From Pseudarthrobacter sp. (GTDB taxonomy: Bacteria; Actinomycetota; Actinomycetes; Actinomycetales; Micrococcaceae), in assembly GCA_031178005.1 (NCBI GenBank), contig JAPSJV010000002.1:1-64000 (forward strand): a stretch of DNA of 64,000 nucleotides, in the 5' to 3' direction. Position numbers and translations under genes: made by a program. Positions 8,625-17,194 of this stretch are shown one piece after another (the first letter of the stretch is position 1; each line of letters opens with the position of its first letter). The notes under the pieces are model-generated. The model ran no database searches and was not told the origin of the DNA. It worked only from the letters and a program-made list of their open reading frames with translations.

Positions 8625-9379
8625 TCCAGGAGTCGGAGGACAGCCTGACCGCCCGGCGCGTCCCGCTGCTGGAGTTGGCTGTCCAAACCACAGAAGGCGT
8701 CCGGGTGGCTGCCGCCGTGGGAGCGGCGCGGGTTGAACTCTGCTCGGCCCTCGCGGAAACCGATGGCATCACCCCCGGAATCGGTTTGGTGGCACAGGCC
8801 TTGGCAGTGGGCCTCCCCGTGCACGTCCTCATCCGGCCCCGCCCCGGCGACTTCGCCTACACGCCCGAGGACCTCGATGTGATGGAACGCGAAGTGGCGG
8901 CCGCGCTGGGAGCGGGAGCGTCCGGCGTCGTCATCGGCATGCTGGCGGCCGACGGCGGCCCGGACGTTGCGGCGGCACGTCACCTCTCCGAGGTGGCCAG
9001 GGAGTCCAACCCGGCGGCGGAGGTAACCTTCCACCGCGCGTTTGACGCCGCTTTGTCCGGCGGAATGGACGCGGCCGCAGCCCTGGCACGCCTGCAAAAG
9101 GCAGGCATTGACCGGGTGCTGACCAGCGGCGGCGGCGCGGACTGTACCAGCGGCCTGCAGATGCTTGCCACCTTGGTGGCATTGGGACGGGAGGTGGCGC
9201 CGTCTGTGCAGATCATGGCGGGCGGCGGCGTCACGCTTGGGGTTGTGCCCGGGCTCCTCGACGCCGGTGTGCACGCGGTGCACACATCGGCACGGCTCGC
9301 CCGGGGGCCGGGTGGCAACGACGCCGCCGATCCGATTCTTGCCGCCGCATTTGCCGCGGCACTAAAGGCAGGAGCCTGA
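8609..9379 (+). CDS. cutC: CutC-family protein
   Basis: 256 residues of the CutC TIM-barrel family: RVELCSAL...[38 protein letters not shown] and MAGGGV. Originally linked to copper homeostasis, a role that is disputed; the true reaction is unknown. It is read in phase with nagB and nagA, and the ATG at 8609 lies 16 bases inside nagB. A GTG at 8621 would give the usual four-base GTGA overlap and may be the real start. Its position inside an amino-sugar operon suggests a job linked to sugar phosphates. Confidence 0.88.
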   Translation: MAGAVIQESEDSLTARRVPLLELAVQTTEGVRVAAAVGAARVELCSALAETDGITPGIGLVAQALAVGLPVHVLIRPRPGDFAYTPEDLDVMEREVAAALGAGASGVVIGMLAADGGPDVAAARHLSEVARESNPAAEVTFHRAFDAALSGGMDAAAALARLQKAGIDRVLTSGGGADCTSGLQMLATLVALGREVAPSVQIMAGGGVTLGVVPGLLDAGVHAVHTSARLARGPGGNDAADPILAAAFAAALKAGA

Positions 9380-9383
9380 CATC

Positions 9384-10601
9384 GTGGAGAATATTCCGGC
9401 GCTTCGCGGACGCATTGTTTCCGCCACTATGGACATCGAGGACGGCATCATAGCCTTCGACGACGGCCGCATCACCTACGCGGGGCAAGCCTCGGAGTAC
9501 GACGGCGGTGCCCCGGCGCCGCCGTCGTCCGGTTTGATCCTGCTGCCGGGATTGGTGGACCTGCACTGCCACGGCGCCCACGGCTCCGACTTTTCGGACG
9601 GCACCGTGGAAGGCGCCCGGTCTGCGGCACAGTACCTCCACAGCCGCGGAACCACCACGCTGCTGGCCAGCCTGGTGACGGCATCACCGGAAAACCTGGT
9701 GCGGAACCTCCGGGCCGTCCGCGCCGGGGTGGAGGAAGGACTGCTGGCGGGATCACACCTGGAGGGGCCGTTCCTGTCCCCCTGCCAGCACGGGGCGCAT
9801 GATCCCGGGCTGCTGCTGGATCCGGACCCCGCACTGATGGCAGAGCTGTTGGACGCGGCCGGGCCCACGCTGGCCTCGATGACCCTGGCAGCCGAGCTCC
9901 CGGGCGCTACCGACGTGATGGAACTGCTCGCTGCCCACGGCGTGATCCCGTCGCTGGGCCACACAGCAGCTGACAATCCGGGGGCGGCCGGGTTCCTTGA
10001 ACAATCCGCCGCGGCGCTCGCCTCTTCCCGGTCGGGCAGCGGGCGGCTGCGGCCCACTGTTACCCACCTCTTTAATGCGATGCCCGTGATGCACCATCGC
10101 TCTCCCGGGCCGGTATCCGCCAGCCTCAGCGCCGCCGGAGCCGGTAACGCCGTGGTGGAACTTATTGCCGACGGCGTCCACCTGGCCCCTGAGACGGTCA
10201 AGATGGTCTTTGACCTGGCCGGCCCGGAGAACATCGCACTGGTCACCGATTCGATGGCCGCCACAGGCCTGCAGGACGGCAAGTACATGCTGGGAACCCA
10301 GTCCGTGACCGTCGCCGAAGGAGTGGCCCGCGTGGACAGCACCGGATCCATCGCCGGCGGAACCGCCACCCTGCTTGACGTGGTCCGCTCGACGGTGGCT
10401 GCCGGTGTACCACTGCGGTCCGCTGTTGCCTCCGCAACCGCAGTCCCGGCGTCGGTCCTTGGCGTGTCCGCCCGGGCAGGTGACTTGCAGCCGGGAATGC
10501 AGGCCGACGTACTGATGGTTGATCCGGAACTTCAGCTGGCCGGCGTGATCCGGCACGGCGAGTGGGTTACCCCGCTACCGCCGGCCGGTGCGGGGCGCTG
10601 A
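9384..10601 (+). CDS. nagA: N-acetylglucosamine-6-phosphate deacetylase
   Basis: 405 residues. It removes acetate from GlcNAc-6-phosphate ahead of NagB. Amidohydrolase motifs in order: LVDLHCHGAHGSD, HLEGPFLSP with the metal Glu, SLGHTAA, THLFNAMPVMHHR, ELIADGVHL and the catalytic Asp in LVTDSMAATG. The GTG start at 9384 has AGGAG nine bases upstream and lies four bases after the cutC stop. Last gene of the operon. Confidence 0.93.
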   Translation: MENIPALRGRIVSATMDIEDGIIAFDDGRITYAGQASEYDGGAPAPPSSGLILLPGLVDLHCHGAHGSDFSDGTVEGARSAAQYLHSRGTTTLLASLVTASPENLVRNLRAVRAGVEEGLLAGSHLEGPFLSPCQHGAHDPGLLLDPDPALMAELLDAAGPTLASMTLAAELPGATDVMELLAAHGVIPSLGHTAADNPGAAGFLEQSAAALASSRSGSGRLRPTVTHLFNAMPVMHHRSPGPVSASLSAAGAGNAVVELIADGVHLAPETVKMVFDLAGPENIALVTDSMAATGLQDGKYMLGTQSVTVAEGVARVDSTGSIAGGTATLLDVVRSTVAAGVPLRSAVASATAVPASVLGVSARAGDLQPGMQADVLMVDPELQLAGVIRHGEWVTPLPPAGAGR

Positions 10602-10734
10602 CGTAGGACAGCCCGGCCTGTTGTGAGGTCTCTGTCGGGGACGCGAGCGCAGATCAAGGGCACTGCGGACGAACGGTCGGATGCGTCGGACGCGAGGTCG
10701 GGCGAAGCACGTACCGCCCTGTCAGTGTGGAGCT

Positions 10735-11925
10735 ATGACAACTACTGCCTCTGTCCCCAAGACCGCGTCGCCTCCTTCCGCCCGGATCCGCTATGGCGGA
10801 CTCGTCGTGCTCATGCTGTTGAGCTTCCTCTTGGTCACGGCGGAGTTCCTGCCCAACGGGATGCTCACCGAGATGGCGGCTTCGCTCGGCGTGACGGCGG
10901 GGCAGGCAGGACAGACCGTAACCGTAACGGCGCTGGTGGGCCTGGTTGTCGCGCCCACGGTGGGCCTCATGTTCCCGAGACTGGACCGCCGGACGCTGCT
11001 CGTGTGGATGGCTGTCGCTGCAGGGGTATCGAACCTGCTCGTGGCAATCGCACCGAACCTGGTGGTGGTGCTGTTCGCCCGGTTCTTCCTCGGTGCCGCA
11101 ATCAGCGCATTCTGGTCGATGTCGATCACCGTCGCAGTACGGGTTGCCGGCCCGGAGCGGCTGGGCCGGGCCGTCATGTTCACCTCAGCCGGAGCATCCC
11201 TGGCAACAGTAGCGGGCGTCCCGGTCGGCGTGATGATCAGTGAGGTTGCGGATTGGCGCGCGGTCTTCGCACTCGCCGGGATTATCACCGGCCTGCTGGC
11301 GATCGGATTGCGGGTGCTGCTTCCGGCAGTGCCTGCCGCGCCCGCCTCGGGTCTCGGGCTGCTCGTGGACACGATGCGCCGCCCGGGCGTATCCCTCGGA
11401 CTAGCCGGCCACGTGCTGGTGGTGCTCGGCCACTTCCTCGGATACACCTACATACGCCTCGCCCTTGAGCGGATCCCCGACGTGGAAGCGGGCACGATCG
11501 TGCTTCTGCTGGCCTTGTTCGGTATCGGCGGACTCATCGGCAACATCACCATCGGGCTGGTTGTTGACCGTACCTTTGCATTGTTCGCGGTGCTCACGCC
11601 GACGGTAATTGCCCTCACGGTCGCGGCAACCATCCTGTTCCCCGGATCGGTGGCGGCCATCGGCGTTGCGGTGTTTGTGTGGGGCTTCTTCTTTGCCTCA
11701 TGGCTGATCGTTGTGAACACCTGGGTGGGGCACCGGATGCCGGACCGGCTCGAAGCGGGCGGCAGCCTGGTCGTCGTGGGCTTCCAGGGCGCGATCATGA
11801 TCGCCGCGGGCATGGGCGGACTCCTCGTCGACACCGTCGGGGTGGAGCTGGCGTACGGGCTGGGTACCGGCGTACTCCTTGTGGGCGCCGTCCTGTTCGG
11901 TGCGTCCAACCGGGCGAAGAACTAG
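10735..11925 (+). CDS. MFS transporter, DHA1-type exporter
   Basis: About 396 residues with twelve hydrophobic segments. The first helix carries VTAEFLPNGML, typical of the AraJ/YdhP-like DHA1 group (cf. TEFLPVGLL), and FARFFLGAAISAFWSM in helix 4 fits drug or sugar-efflux carriers. Substrate unknown. The ATG at 10735 is preferred over 10681 because the extra residues are basic and not membrane-like; GGAG is very close to it. It converges on the AraC gene. Confidence 0.8.
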   Translation: MTTTASVPKTASPPSARIRYGGLVVLMLLSFLLVTAEFLPNGMLTEMAASLGVTAGQAGQTVTVTALVGLVVAPTVGLMFPRLDRRTLLVWMAVAAGVSNLLVAIAPNLVVVLFARFFLGAAISAFWSMSITVAVRVAGPERLGRAVMFTSAGASLATVAGVPVGVMISEVADWRAVFALAGIITGLLAIGLRVLLPAVPAAPASGLGLLVDTMRRPGVSLGLAGHVLVVLGHFLGYTYIRLALERIPDVEAGTIVLLLALFGIGGLIGNITIGLVVDRTFALFAVLTPTVIALTVAATILFPGSVAAIGVAVFVWGFFFASWLIVVNTWVGHRMPDRLEAGGSLVVVGFQGAIMIAAGMGGLLVDTVGVELAYGLGTGVLLVGAVLFGASNRAKN

Positions 11926-11948
11926 AGGTCCACCCGCGCAGTGGTTCG

Positions 11949-12875
11949 CTATCCGACGGCGGCCAGGCCTTGCGCAGTCCGCCACCCCGACGGGGTTACG
12001 CCCGTGTGGCGGCGGAAAGCGCGGCTGAAGCCCTCATCGGAGCCGTAGCCCAGCTCGCGGGAGGTCTCTGACACGGCACTTCCTGCACTCAGCATCCTTT
12101 TCGCTACATCCATTCGCACCTGCCTGACATAGTCGGCAGGAGAGCTTCCCGTGGCCTGTCGGAAGCGCTCCGCAAACACGGAACGCGACATGACCCCTAC
12201 GTTGGCAAGGACCTCAACCGTCCAGTCCCGCCCTGGCTCGTCGTGGATAGCCTCCACTACACGGTCCAGGAAAGGATCGGCTGCGGGGCGTGGCCAACCC
12301 TCGGGCGCGCAGCCGTTCTCGGCCCACGCACGGATGACGGAAAGCAACACGGTGGTCACCATCATGCGGCAAATCACGGGGTCGCCGGAGCGCAGGGAGC
12401 AGTTGTCGGGGCCGTTGCCCAATTGTGCTGCAAGAGCAGCCGCGGCCGGTTCCAAGGCGTCAAAGCCAGTGACCAGGATGAATCCGGGAAGCGTAGCGCA
12501 CAGGTGCCTGGCTGTGCTCGAAAGTTCGATGTCCACAACCACGAGTGTTGCCTGGGCCGCGGACTCCAGAGCAATGGGCTGCTGACCGAATGTCACGAAG
12601 GCGTCGCCCGCGATCAAGCGTGCATGCTCGTCGTCGGATGTGATCTCGGCGCGTACCGGGGACCTATGGAGATCCAGCCTGCATCCCGACGCGATGGGCG
12701 GGTGCCCGGTCACACTGCCCTCTGCGACATAGACAAGCATGACGCGGTCAGCTGCCACGGTGAATGTGGCCCCCGGGGTGAGGATCTCCCGACGAGCCAC
12801 CCCGACGCGCAGGTCGATTGAAGAGAGTACATGTCCCAGGGCATCCGAGTCGACCGTCATAACAGTCAGCAACAC
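11949..12875 (-). CDS. AraC-family regulator with cupin-type sensor domain
   Basis: 308 residues. The N-terminal half fits the cupin-type AraC sensor (DLRVGVARREIL..., then a ligand-pocket beta region). The C-terminal about 100 residues contain two helix-turn-helix units: VEVLANVGVMSRSVFAERFRQATG and ETSRELGYGSDEGFSRAFRRHTG. It converges with the MFS gene, which is the likeliest target by neighbourhood only. The start could be GTG at 12875 or ATG at 12860; neither has a clear ribosome site. Confidence 0.85.
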   Translation of the reverse strand: MLLTVMTVDSDALGHVLSSIDLRVGVARREILTPGATFTVAADRVMLVYVAEGSVTGHPPIASGCRLDLHRSPVRAEITSDDEHARLIAGDAFVTFGQQPIALESAAQATLVVVDIELSSTARHLCATLPGFILVTGFDALEPAAAALAAQLGNGPDNCSLRSGDPVICRMMVTTVLLSVIRAWAENGCAPEGWPRPAADPFLDRVVEAIHDEPGRDWTVEVLANVGVMSRSVFAERFRQATGSSPADYVRQVRMDVAKRMLSAGSAVSETSRELGYGSDEGFSRAFRRHTGVTPSGWRTAQGLAAVG

Positions 12876-12894
12876 GAAGGGAAGAAACGGTATT

Positions 12895-12993
12895 CCACAT
12901 GTGGCAGGTCTGCCTTCGCAAACCTATGCCATGTCACATTTCAGATCCTTCCCAAGACGATCAGTGTCATGTACCATTTCACATATCGTGTGA
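12895..12993. promoter_or_regulatory. Operator-like repeats before the hydroxyproline ABC operon
   Basis: The gap between the AraC gene and the ABC operon holds CCACATGTGG (12895-12904, perfect palindrome), ATGTCACAT (12931-12939), and TCACA and TGTGA flanking five bases (12979-12993). The nine-mer ATGTCACAT recurs at 16122-16130 before the deaminase gene, so a common regulator, perhaps the GntR at 19134, may act at both. Confidence 0.45.
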
Positions 12994-13044
12994 CGTCGAA
13001 CACAATGTTTGATGTTTTGAGTTGTTCCTCAATGGAAGATCACT

Positions 13045-13830
13045 ATGACCCTTTCAGAAATCGCCAACGGCAAGGTCGCGCCACGCACCGGCATCAGGTT
13101 GGATAACATCTCCAAGCAATACGGCAGCAATATCGTGATCGATGATGTGTCACTGCATGTCGAACCCGGTACAGTAACGGCCCTGATCGGCCCCTCGGGC
13201 GCCGGGAAGAGCACCTTCCTGCGGTGCATCAACCTCCTTGAACGCCCCGATGCCGGCACCATCCAGGTAGCCGGCCACACCATAGAACCCGGCAAGGTAA
13301 TCAACGCCAAGGACCTGGCCGCCCTGCGCAGCACGGTCGGCATGGTGTTCCAGTCCTTCAACCTCTTCCCCCACATGTCCGCGCTTAAGAACGTCAGCTT
13401 CCCGCAGCAGAAGGTCCTGGGACGCAGCAAGTCCGAGGCTGATGACCGGGCCATGCAGCTTCTGGAGCGGGTGGGCCTGAAAGACAAGGCCAACCAGCAC
13501 CCGGGGCGCTGTTCCGGCGGCCAGCAGCAACGCATCGCCATTGCCCGGGCACTGGCCCTGGACCCGTCCATCATGCTGTTCGACGAGCCCACTTCGGCCC
13601 TTGACCCCGAGGTTGGCCTGGAGGTCCTCGCAGTCATGCGGGAACTGGCCGACGACGGGATGACCATGATCGTGGTAACCCACGAGATGCAGTTCGCCCG
13701 CGACGTCTCAGACACGCTGGTGGTGATGGCCGACTGCAAGATCATCGAGCAGGGCGACCCCCGCGCCATCATGAGCGATCCGCAGGAAGCCCGGACCCGG
13801 CGCTTCCTGCGGGCAGTCCTGGAGCGCTGA
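13045..13830 (+). CDS. Polar amino-acid ABC transporter ATP-binding protein
   Basis: 261 residues of the GlnQ/HisP type: Walker A GPSGAGKST, Q-loop VFQSFNLFPHM, signature CSGGQQQR, Walker B IMLFDEPTSALD and H-loop VVTHEMQFA. It powers the importer formed with the next three genes. Hydroxyproline or proline-betaine-like uptake is inferred from the catabolic genes downstream. It ends one base before the first permease. Confidence 0.92.
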   Translation: MTLSEIANGKVAPRTGIRLDNISKQYGSNIVIDDVSLHVEPGTVTALIGPSGAGKSTFLRCINLLERPDAGTIQVAGHTIEPGKVINAKDLAALRSTVGMVFQSFNLFPHMSALKNVSFPQQKVLGRSKSEADDRAMQLLERVGLKDKANQHPGRCSGGQQQRIAIARALALDPSIMLFDEPTSALDPEVGLEVLAVMRELADDGMTMIVVTHEMQFARDVSDTLVVMADCKIIEQGDPRAIMSDPQEARTRRFLRAVLER

Positions 13831-13831
13831 C

Positions 13832-14476
13832 ATGGACGCGTTTTCCGCAGTCCTGCAGGGCCTGCCCATGACGCTCATGCTGACCGCGTCTGCCTTTGCG
13901 ATCGGCATTGTCGGTGCCGTGCCCTTGGCCGTGGGCCTCTCTTCATCGAACATCGTGGTGCGCCTGGCGTGCCGCCTGTTCGTGGACCTGGTCCGCGGCG
14001 TACCGATCATCGTGTGGTTGTTCCTGCTGAAGTTCGGCATCCAGATCGGGACCTTCAAGTTTGATCCGGTGAGCGCGGCCATCGTCGGCCTGGGAGTTGT
14101 CTCCGTCGCATATCTGGCAGAGATCTACCGCGGCGGGCTGGAAGCAGTCCCCCGCGGGCAGGGCGAAGCGTCAGGGGCCCTGGGGCTGTCCCGGGGAACC
14201 ACTTTCCTGCACGTAATGGTTCCCCAGGCATTCCGCATTGTCTCCCCGTCGATTGCGACCTACCTGACCGGACTGCTCAAGGACTCCTCGATCGCCTCGA
14301 CCATCATCGTCGCCGAGATGGTGTTCCAGTCCCAGTCCTTCGCCCGGCAGCACCCCACCATGGAGGGCATCCTGCCTTACGTACTGGTGGGCATCCTGTA
14401 CATCGCACTAAGCCTGCCGGTGGCGTACCTGTCCCGCAGCCTTGACGCCCGGATGAGGAAGGCGGTCTACGTATGA
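13832..14476 (+). CDS. Amino-acid ABC transporter permease (first)
   Basis: 214 residues with about five membrane segments and the EAA loop (GEASGALGLSRGTTF) that contacts the ATPase. HisM/GlnP family. The ATG is one base after the ATPase stop, and the 3' end overlaps the second permease start as ATGA. Confidence 0.9.
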   Translation: MDAFSAVLQGLPMTLMLTASAFAIGIVGAVPLAVGLSSSNIVVRLACRLFVDLVRGVPIIVWLFLLKFGIQIGTFKFDPVSAAIVGLGVVSVAYLAEIYRGGLEAVPRGQGEASGALGLSRGTTFLHVMVPQAFRIVSPSIATYLTGLLKDSSIASTIIVAEMVFQSQSFARQHPTMEGILPYVLVGILYIALSLPVAYLSRSLDARMRKAVYV

Positions 14477-15126
14477 GCTGGTTGAGCGAATGGGCGGCCT
14501 ACCTGCCGCAGCTGATGTCCGGCCTGGGCGTGAGCCTGATGATCGCCGGAATCTCGATCGTCGCCGGTTACCCGCTTGGCCTGGTCCTGAGCGTTATGGT
14601 GACCGCAAAGAACCTGGCGGTGCGCACCCTGGCGCTGGCCGTCGTCGAAGTCGGTCGCGGCGCTCCCGCGCTGGTGATCCTCTACCTGTTCTATTACGGG
14701 CTGCCCAAGTTCGGCATCGCTTTCGAGAGCATTACCGCCGCCTGCCTGGCCCTGACCTGGAACTCCGCCGCCTATTCCTCCGAGATTATGCGCGCCGGAC
14801 TGCAATCCGTGGCACGCGGCCAGCTCGAAGCCTCCAACGCGCTGGGGCTTTCCTGGCGGCACACCTTCTTCCGGGTCATCATGCCGCAGGGCATGCGTTC
14901 GGCCATTCCCGGGCTGATGGGCGTGGCCATCCAGATGTTCCAGGGCACCTCGCTGGCCTATGCCATCGCAGTTCCGGAGCTGATGAAGTCCGCCTACAAC
15001 ATCGGATCCCAGGACTTCAATTACCTGCAGATTTTCACCCTGGCGGGCATCTGCTACGCCGCAATCTCCATGCCGGCCACCTGGATCACCGTCTACTTCG
15101 AAAGACGCCTCGCCCGGCAAACCTGA
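14473..15126 (+). CDS. Amino-acid ABC transporter permease (second)
   Basis: 217 residues with about five membrane segments and the coupling loop GQLEASNALGLSWRHTF. With the first permease it forms a heterodimeric channel, the usual arrangement of polar amino-acid importers. ATGA overlap with the gene before; 47 bases separate it from the binding protein. Confidence 0.9.
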   Translation: MSWLSEWAAYLPQLMSGLGVSLMIAGISIVAGYPLGLVLSVMVTAKNLAVRTLALAVVEVGRGAPALVILYLFYYGLPKFGIAFESITAACLALTWNSAAYSSEIMRAGLQSVARGQLEASNALGLSWRHTFFRVIMPQGMRSAIPGLMGVAIQMFQGTSLAYAIAVPELMKSAYNIGSQDFNYLQIFTLAGICYAAISMPATWITVYFERRLARQT

Positions 15127-15173
15127 CAAGCGCTCCGGCGCCATCCAGCACCACCCCAACCACAGGAGGACCC

Positions 15174-16046
15174 ATGAACCACCGCTTCAAGACCACCGGC
15201 GCACTCGCCGCCGTCACCCTCGCAGCCGGCCTCAGCCTCACCGCTTGCGGCGGCACGTCGGATGCCAGCACCAACCCGGACTGCACCCCCAAGCACCAGG
15301 ATATCCAGACAGTCGCACCGGGCAAGCTGACCATCGGCGTCATCGATATCCCGCCTTTCAGCAGCTACAACAGCGGCCAGCCAAACGGCATCGACATCGC
15401 AATTGCCAGCAAGATCGCCGAGGACGAATGCCTGGAGCCGGTCTTCCAGCAGGCCACTTATGCAGACGCGGTGCAGTCCATCTCCGGCGGCAACATCGAC
15501 CTCGCCCTCGGCACCATCGACGCCACCGAAAAGCGGATGAAGGCTGTGGATTTCTCTGCCTCCCTATACCTGGACGGCATGGGCATTGCTTCCAAGACCG
15601 GAGCCACCACGGTGGCGGAGCTGGAGAAAATGGACAAGGTGGGCACCATCGACGGCTACCTCTGGGTGGAGGACCTCCGCAAGATCCTGGGCGACAAGCT
15701 GGTTACCTACCCGTCCAGCGTTGAACTGAAGGCAGATTTCGACGCCGGACGCCTGGACGCTGACGTTGACGCGTACGGCGTGCAGGTCCTGCAGTTCAAG
15801 GACGCCCCGGGTATCACCGTGGCCCTCTCGAACGAAAATCCCGATCCGCGCGTTGGCGCCATCACCCAGGCTCCCGAGGCTGCCTTCCCCATGACCAAGG
15901 GCAATGCCAGCCTGAAAGCAGCCCTCGACGCCGGCATCACCGAGCAGCGCGAAGACGGCACCATCGCCAAGCTCCTCAAGGAAGCCGGCCTTTCCGAAGC
16001 CCTCGGGAAGGTTGCAGCCGAGCAGTACGTAGTTCCGGCAAACTAG
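15174..16046 (+). CDS. Substrate-binding lipoprotein of the amino-acid ABC importer
   Basis: 290 residues. A lipoprotein signal with lipobox LTAC (Cys25) is followed by a type-II periplasmic-binding fold: KLTIGVIDIPPFSSYNSG, GIDIAIASKIAEDE, LALGTIDATEKRMKAVDFS, then the second lobe. It captures the ligand outside the membrane. The start has AGGAGG right upstream (15164-15169). The ligand is inferred to be hydroxyproline or a close relative from the neighbouring pathway. Confidence 0.9.
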   Translation: MNHRFKTTGALAAVTLAAGLSLTACGGTSDASTNPDCTPKHQDIQTVAPGKLTIGVIDIPPFSSYNSGQPNGIDIAIASKIAEDECLEPVFQQATYADAVQSISGGNIDLALGTIDATEKRMKAVDFSASLYLDGMGIASKTGATTVAELEKMDKVGTIDGYLWVEDLRKILGDKLVTYPSSVELKADFDAGRLDADVDAYGVQVLQFKDAPGITVALSNENPDPRVGAITQAPEAAFPMTKGNASLKAALDAGITEQREDGTIAKLLKEAGLSEALGKVAAEQYVVPAN

Positions 16047-16080
16047 CCCCCAACCACCGCGCTGATTTCTGAACCAAAGG

Positions 16081-16100
16081 TGCCGGGCTTCGGCCCGGCA
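16081..16100 (+). terminator. Hairpin terminator with TTCG tetraloop
   Basis: TGCCGGGC and GCCCGGCA flank TTCG (a UUCG tetraloop in RNA), 34 bases after the binding-protein stop. It probably ends or attenuates the transporter transcript before the catabolic operon. Confidence 0.75.
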
Positions 16101-16121
16101 CCCCCTTAGACCACCTGTGCA

Positions 16122-16156
16122 ATGTCACATGGTAAGTTGGCTGTGAGGTACCTCAC
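16122..16156. promoter_or_regulatory. Candidate operators before the hydroxyproline catabolic operon
   Basis: ATGTCACAT (16122-16130) repeats the nine-mer found before the ABC operon, and GTGAGGTACCTCAC (16143-16156) is a perfect 14-bp palindrome, 44 bases before the deaminase start. These are good candidates for binding by the GntR protein encoded in the operon. Confidence 0.5.
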
Positions 16157-16200
16157 GGCAGCGCCAATACGGCACAAGTGTGCCACCGAAAGGACCGATC

Positions 16201-17106
16201 ATGACCGAGACACGCAAACCCTGGCATGGCGTACACGTTGCCACAGCCCTGCCTTTCAAGGACGACCTCAGCGTTGACTTCGACGCCTACGCCGAGCACG
16301 TCCGGTTCCTGGCCAACGCCGGCTGCGACGGCGTCGCTCCCAACGGCTCCCTGGGCGAGTACCAGACCCTCAGCGAAGAGGAGCGCGGCCGCGTCATTTC
16401 CACCGCAGTGGAGGCAAGCCCGGAAGGCTTCACCGTGATGGCGGGCGTGGGAGCCTACGGCGGGCTGCAGTCCGTGAAGTGGGCCGAGCAGGCAGCGGAG
16501 GCCGGAGCCGCCTCACTGATGCTCCTGCCGCCGAACTCCTACCGCGCCAGTGACGACGAGGTGGTTGACCATTACCGCCGGGTTGCCGCCGTAGGCCTCC
16601 CGGTTGTGGCCTACAACAACCCGATCGACACCAAGGTGGACCTCACGCCGCAACTGATCGCCCGCCTCCATAGCGAAGGGCTGATCGTCGGCGTCAAGGA
16701 ATTCACCGGAGACGTCCGCCGCGCCTATGAAATCAAGGAACTGGCGCCCGAGGTGGACCTGCTCATCGGAACTGACGACACCGTCGTCGAAATGGGCCTG
16801 GCAGGTGCCGTGGGCTGGGTGGCCGGCTACCCGAACGCCATCCCGGAGTCCACACTGGAGCTGTACCGCCTCTCCACCTCCGGAGACGTGGCAGATCTGG
16901 CACGTGCCCGCGAGATCTACACGGACCTGCACTCCCTGCTCCGCTGGGACAGCAAGACCGAGTTTGTGCAGTCCATCAAGCTGTCCATGGACATCGTGGG
17001 CCTCCGAGGCGGGGCCTGCCGCCCGCCGCGCGGCCGCCTGAGCGAAGCGGCCCGGGAAGCGGTAAAGAGGGACACGGAAGCAGCACTGAGCAAGGGCTAC
17101 AAATAA
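16201..17106 (+). CDS. DHDPS-family enzyme, likely pyrroline-4-hydroxy-2-carboxylate deaminase
   Basis: 301 residues of the dihydrodipicolinate synthase/N-acetylneuraminate lyase family, with Schiff-base Lys166 (GVKEFTGD), Tyr138 (VVAYNNP) and the GxxGE loop NGSLGEYQTL. Next to a hydroxyproline epimerase and dehydrogenase, it most likely deaminates and dehydrates pyrroline-4-hydroxy-2-carboxylate to 2-oxoglutarate semialdehyde (the LhpC/HypD role). The start at 16201 has AAAGGA six bases upstream; an ATG at 16180 is less likely. A lysine-pathway DapA role is unlikely in this context. Confidence 0.85.
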   Translation: MTETRKPWHGVHVATALPFKDDLSVDFDAYAEHVRFLANAGCDGVAPNGSLGEYQTLSEEERGRVISTAVEASPEGFTVMAGVGAYGGLQSVKWAEQAAEAGAASLMLLPPNSYRASDDEVVDHYRRVAAVGLPVVAYNNPIDTKVDLTPQLIARLHSEGLIVGVKEFTGDVRRAYEIKELAPEVDLLIGTDDTVVEMGLAGAVGWVAGYPNAIPESTLELYRLSTSGDVADLARAREIYTDLHSLLRWDSKTEFVQSIKLSMDIVGLRGGACRPPRGRLSEAAREAVKRDTEAALSKGYK

Positions 17107-17118
17107 ACAAAACCCCCA

Positions 17119-17178
17119 ATCGATTGCTCCGTAGATGTCGTTATACGCACTCAAAACGGCAGTTACGGAGCAATCGAT
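17119..17178. promoter_or_regulatory. Perfect 15-bp inverted repeat before the epimerase gene
   Basis: ATCGATTGCTCCGTA (17119-17133) and its exact complement (17164-17178) flank 30 bases that include CGT-TAT-ACG. The right arm ends 16 bases before the epimerase start. It could be a two-site operator for the local GntR protein or a leader hairpin placed between the deaminase and the rest of the operon. Confidence 0.6.
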
Positions 17179-17194
17179 GCACGAAGGAGAGCAC

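Noticed and set aside
16116..16129. A CRP-like site TGTGC...TCACA
   Set aside because: The spacer is four bases, not six, and only half of the site matches. I keep only the shared ATGTCACAT box.
16201..17106. Annotating this gene as lysine-pathway dapA
   Set aside because: It lies in a hydroxyproline operon with no lysine genes; the family is broad, and the deaminase role explains an otherwise missing step.
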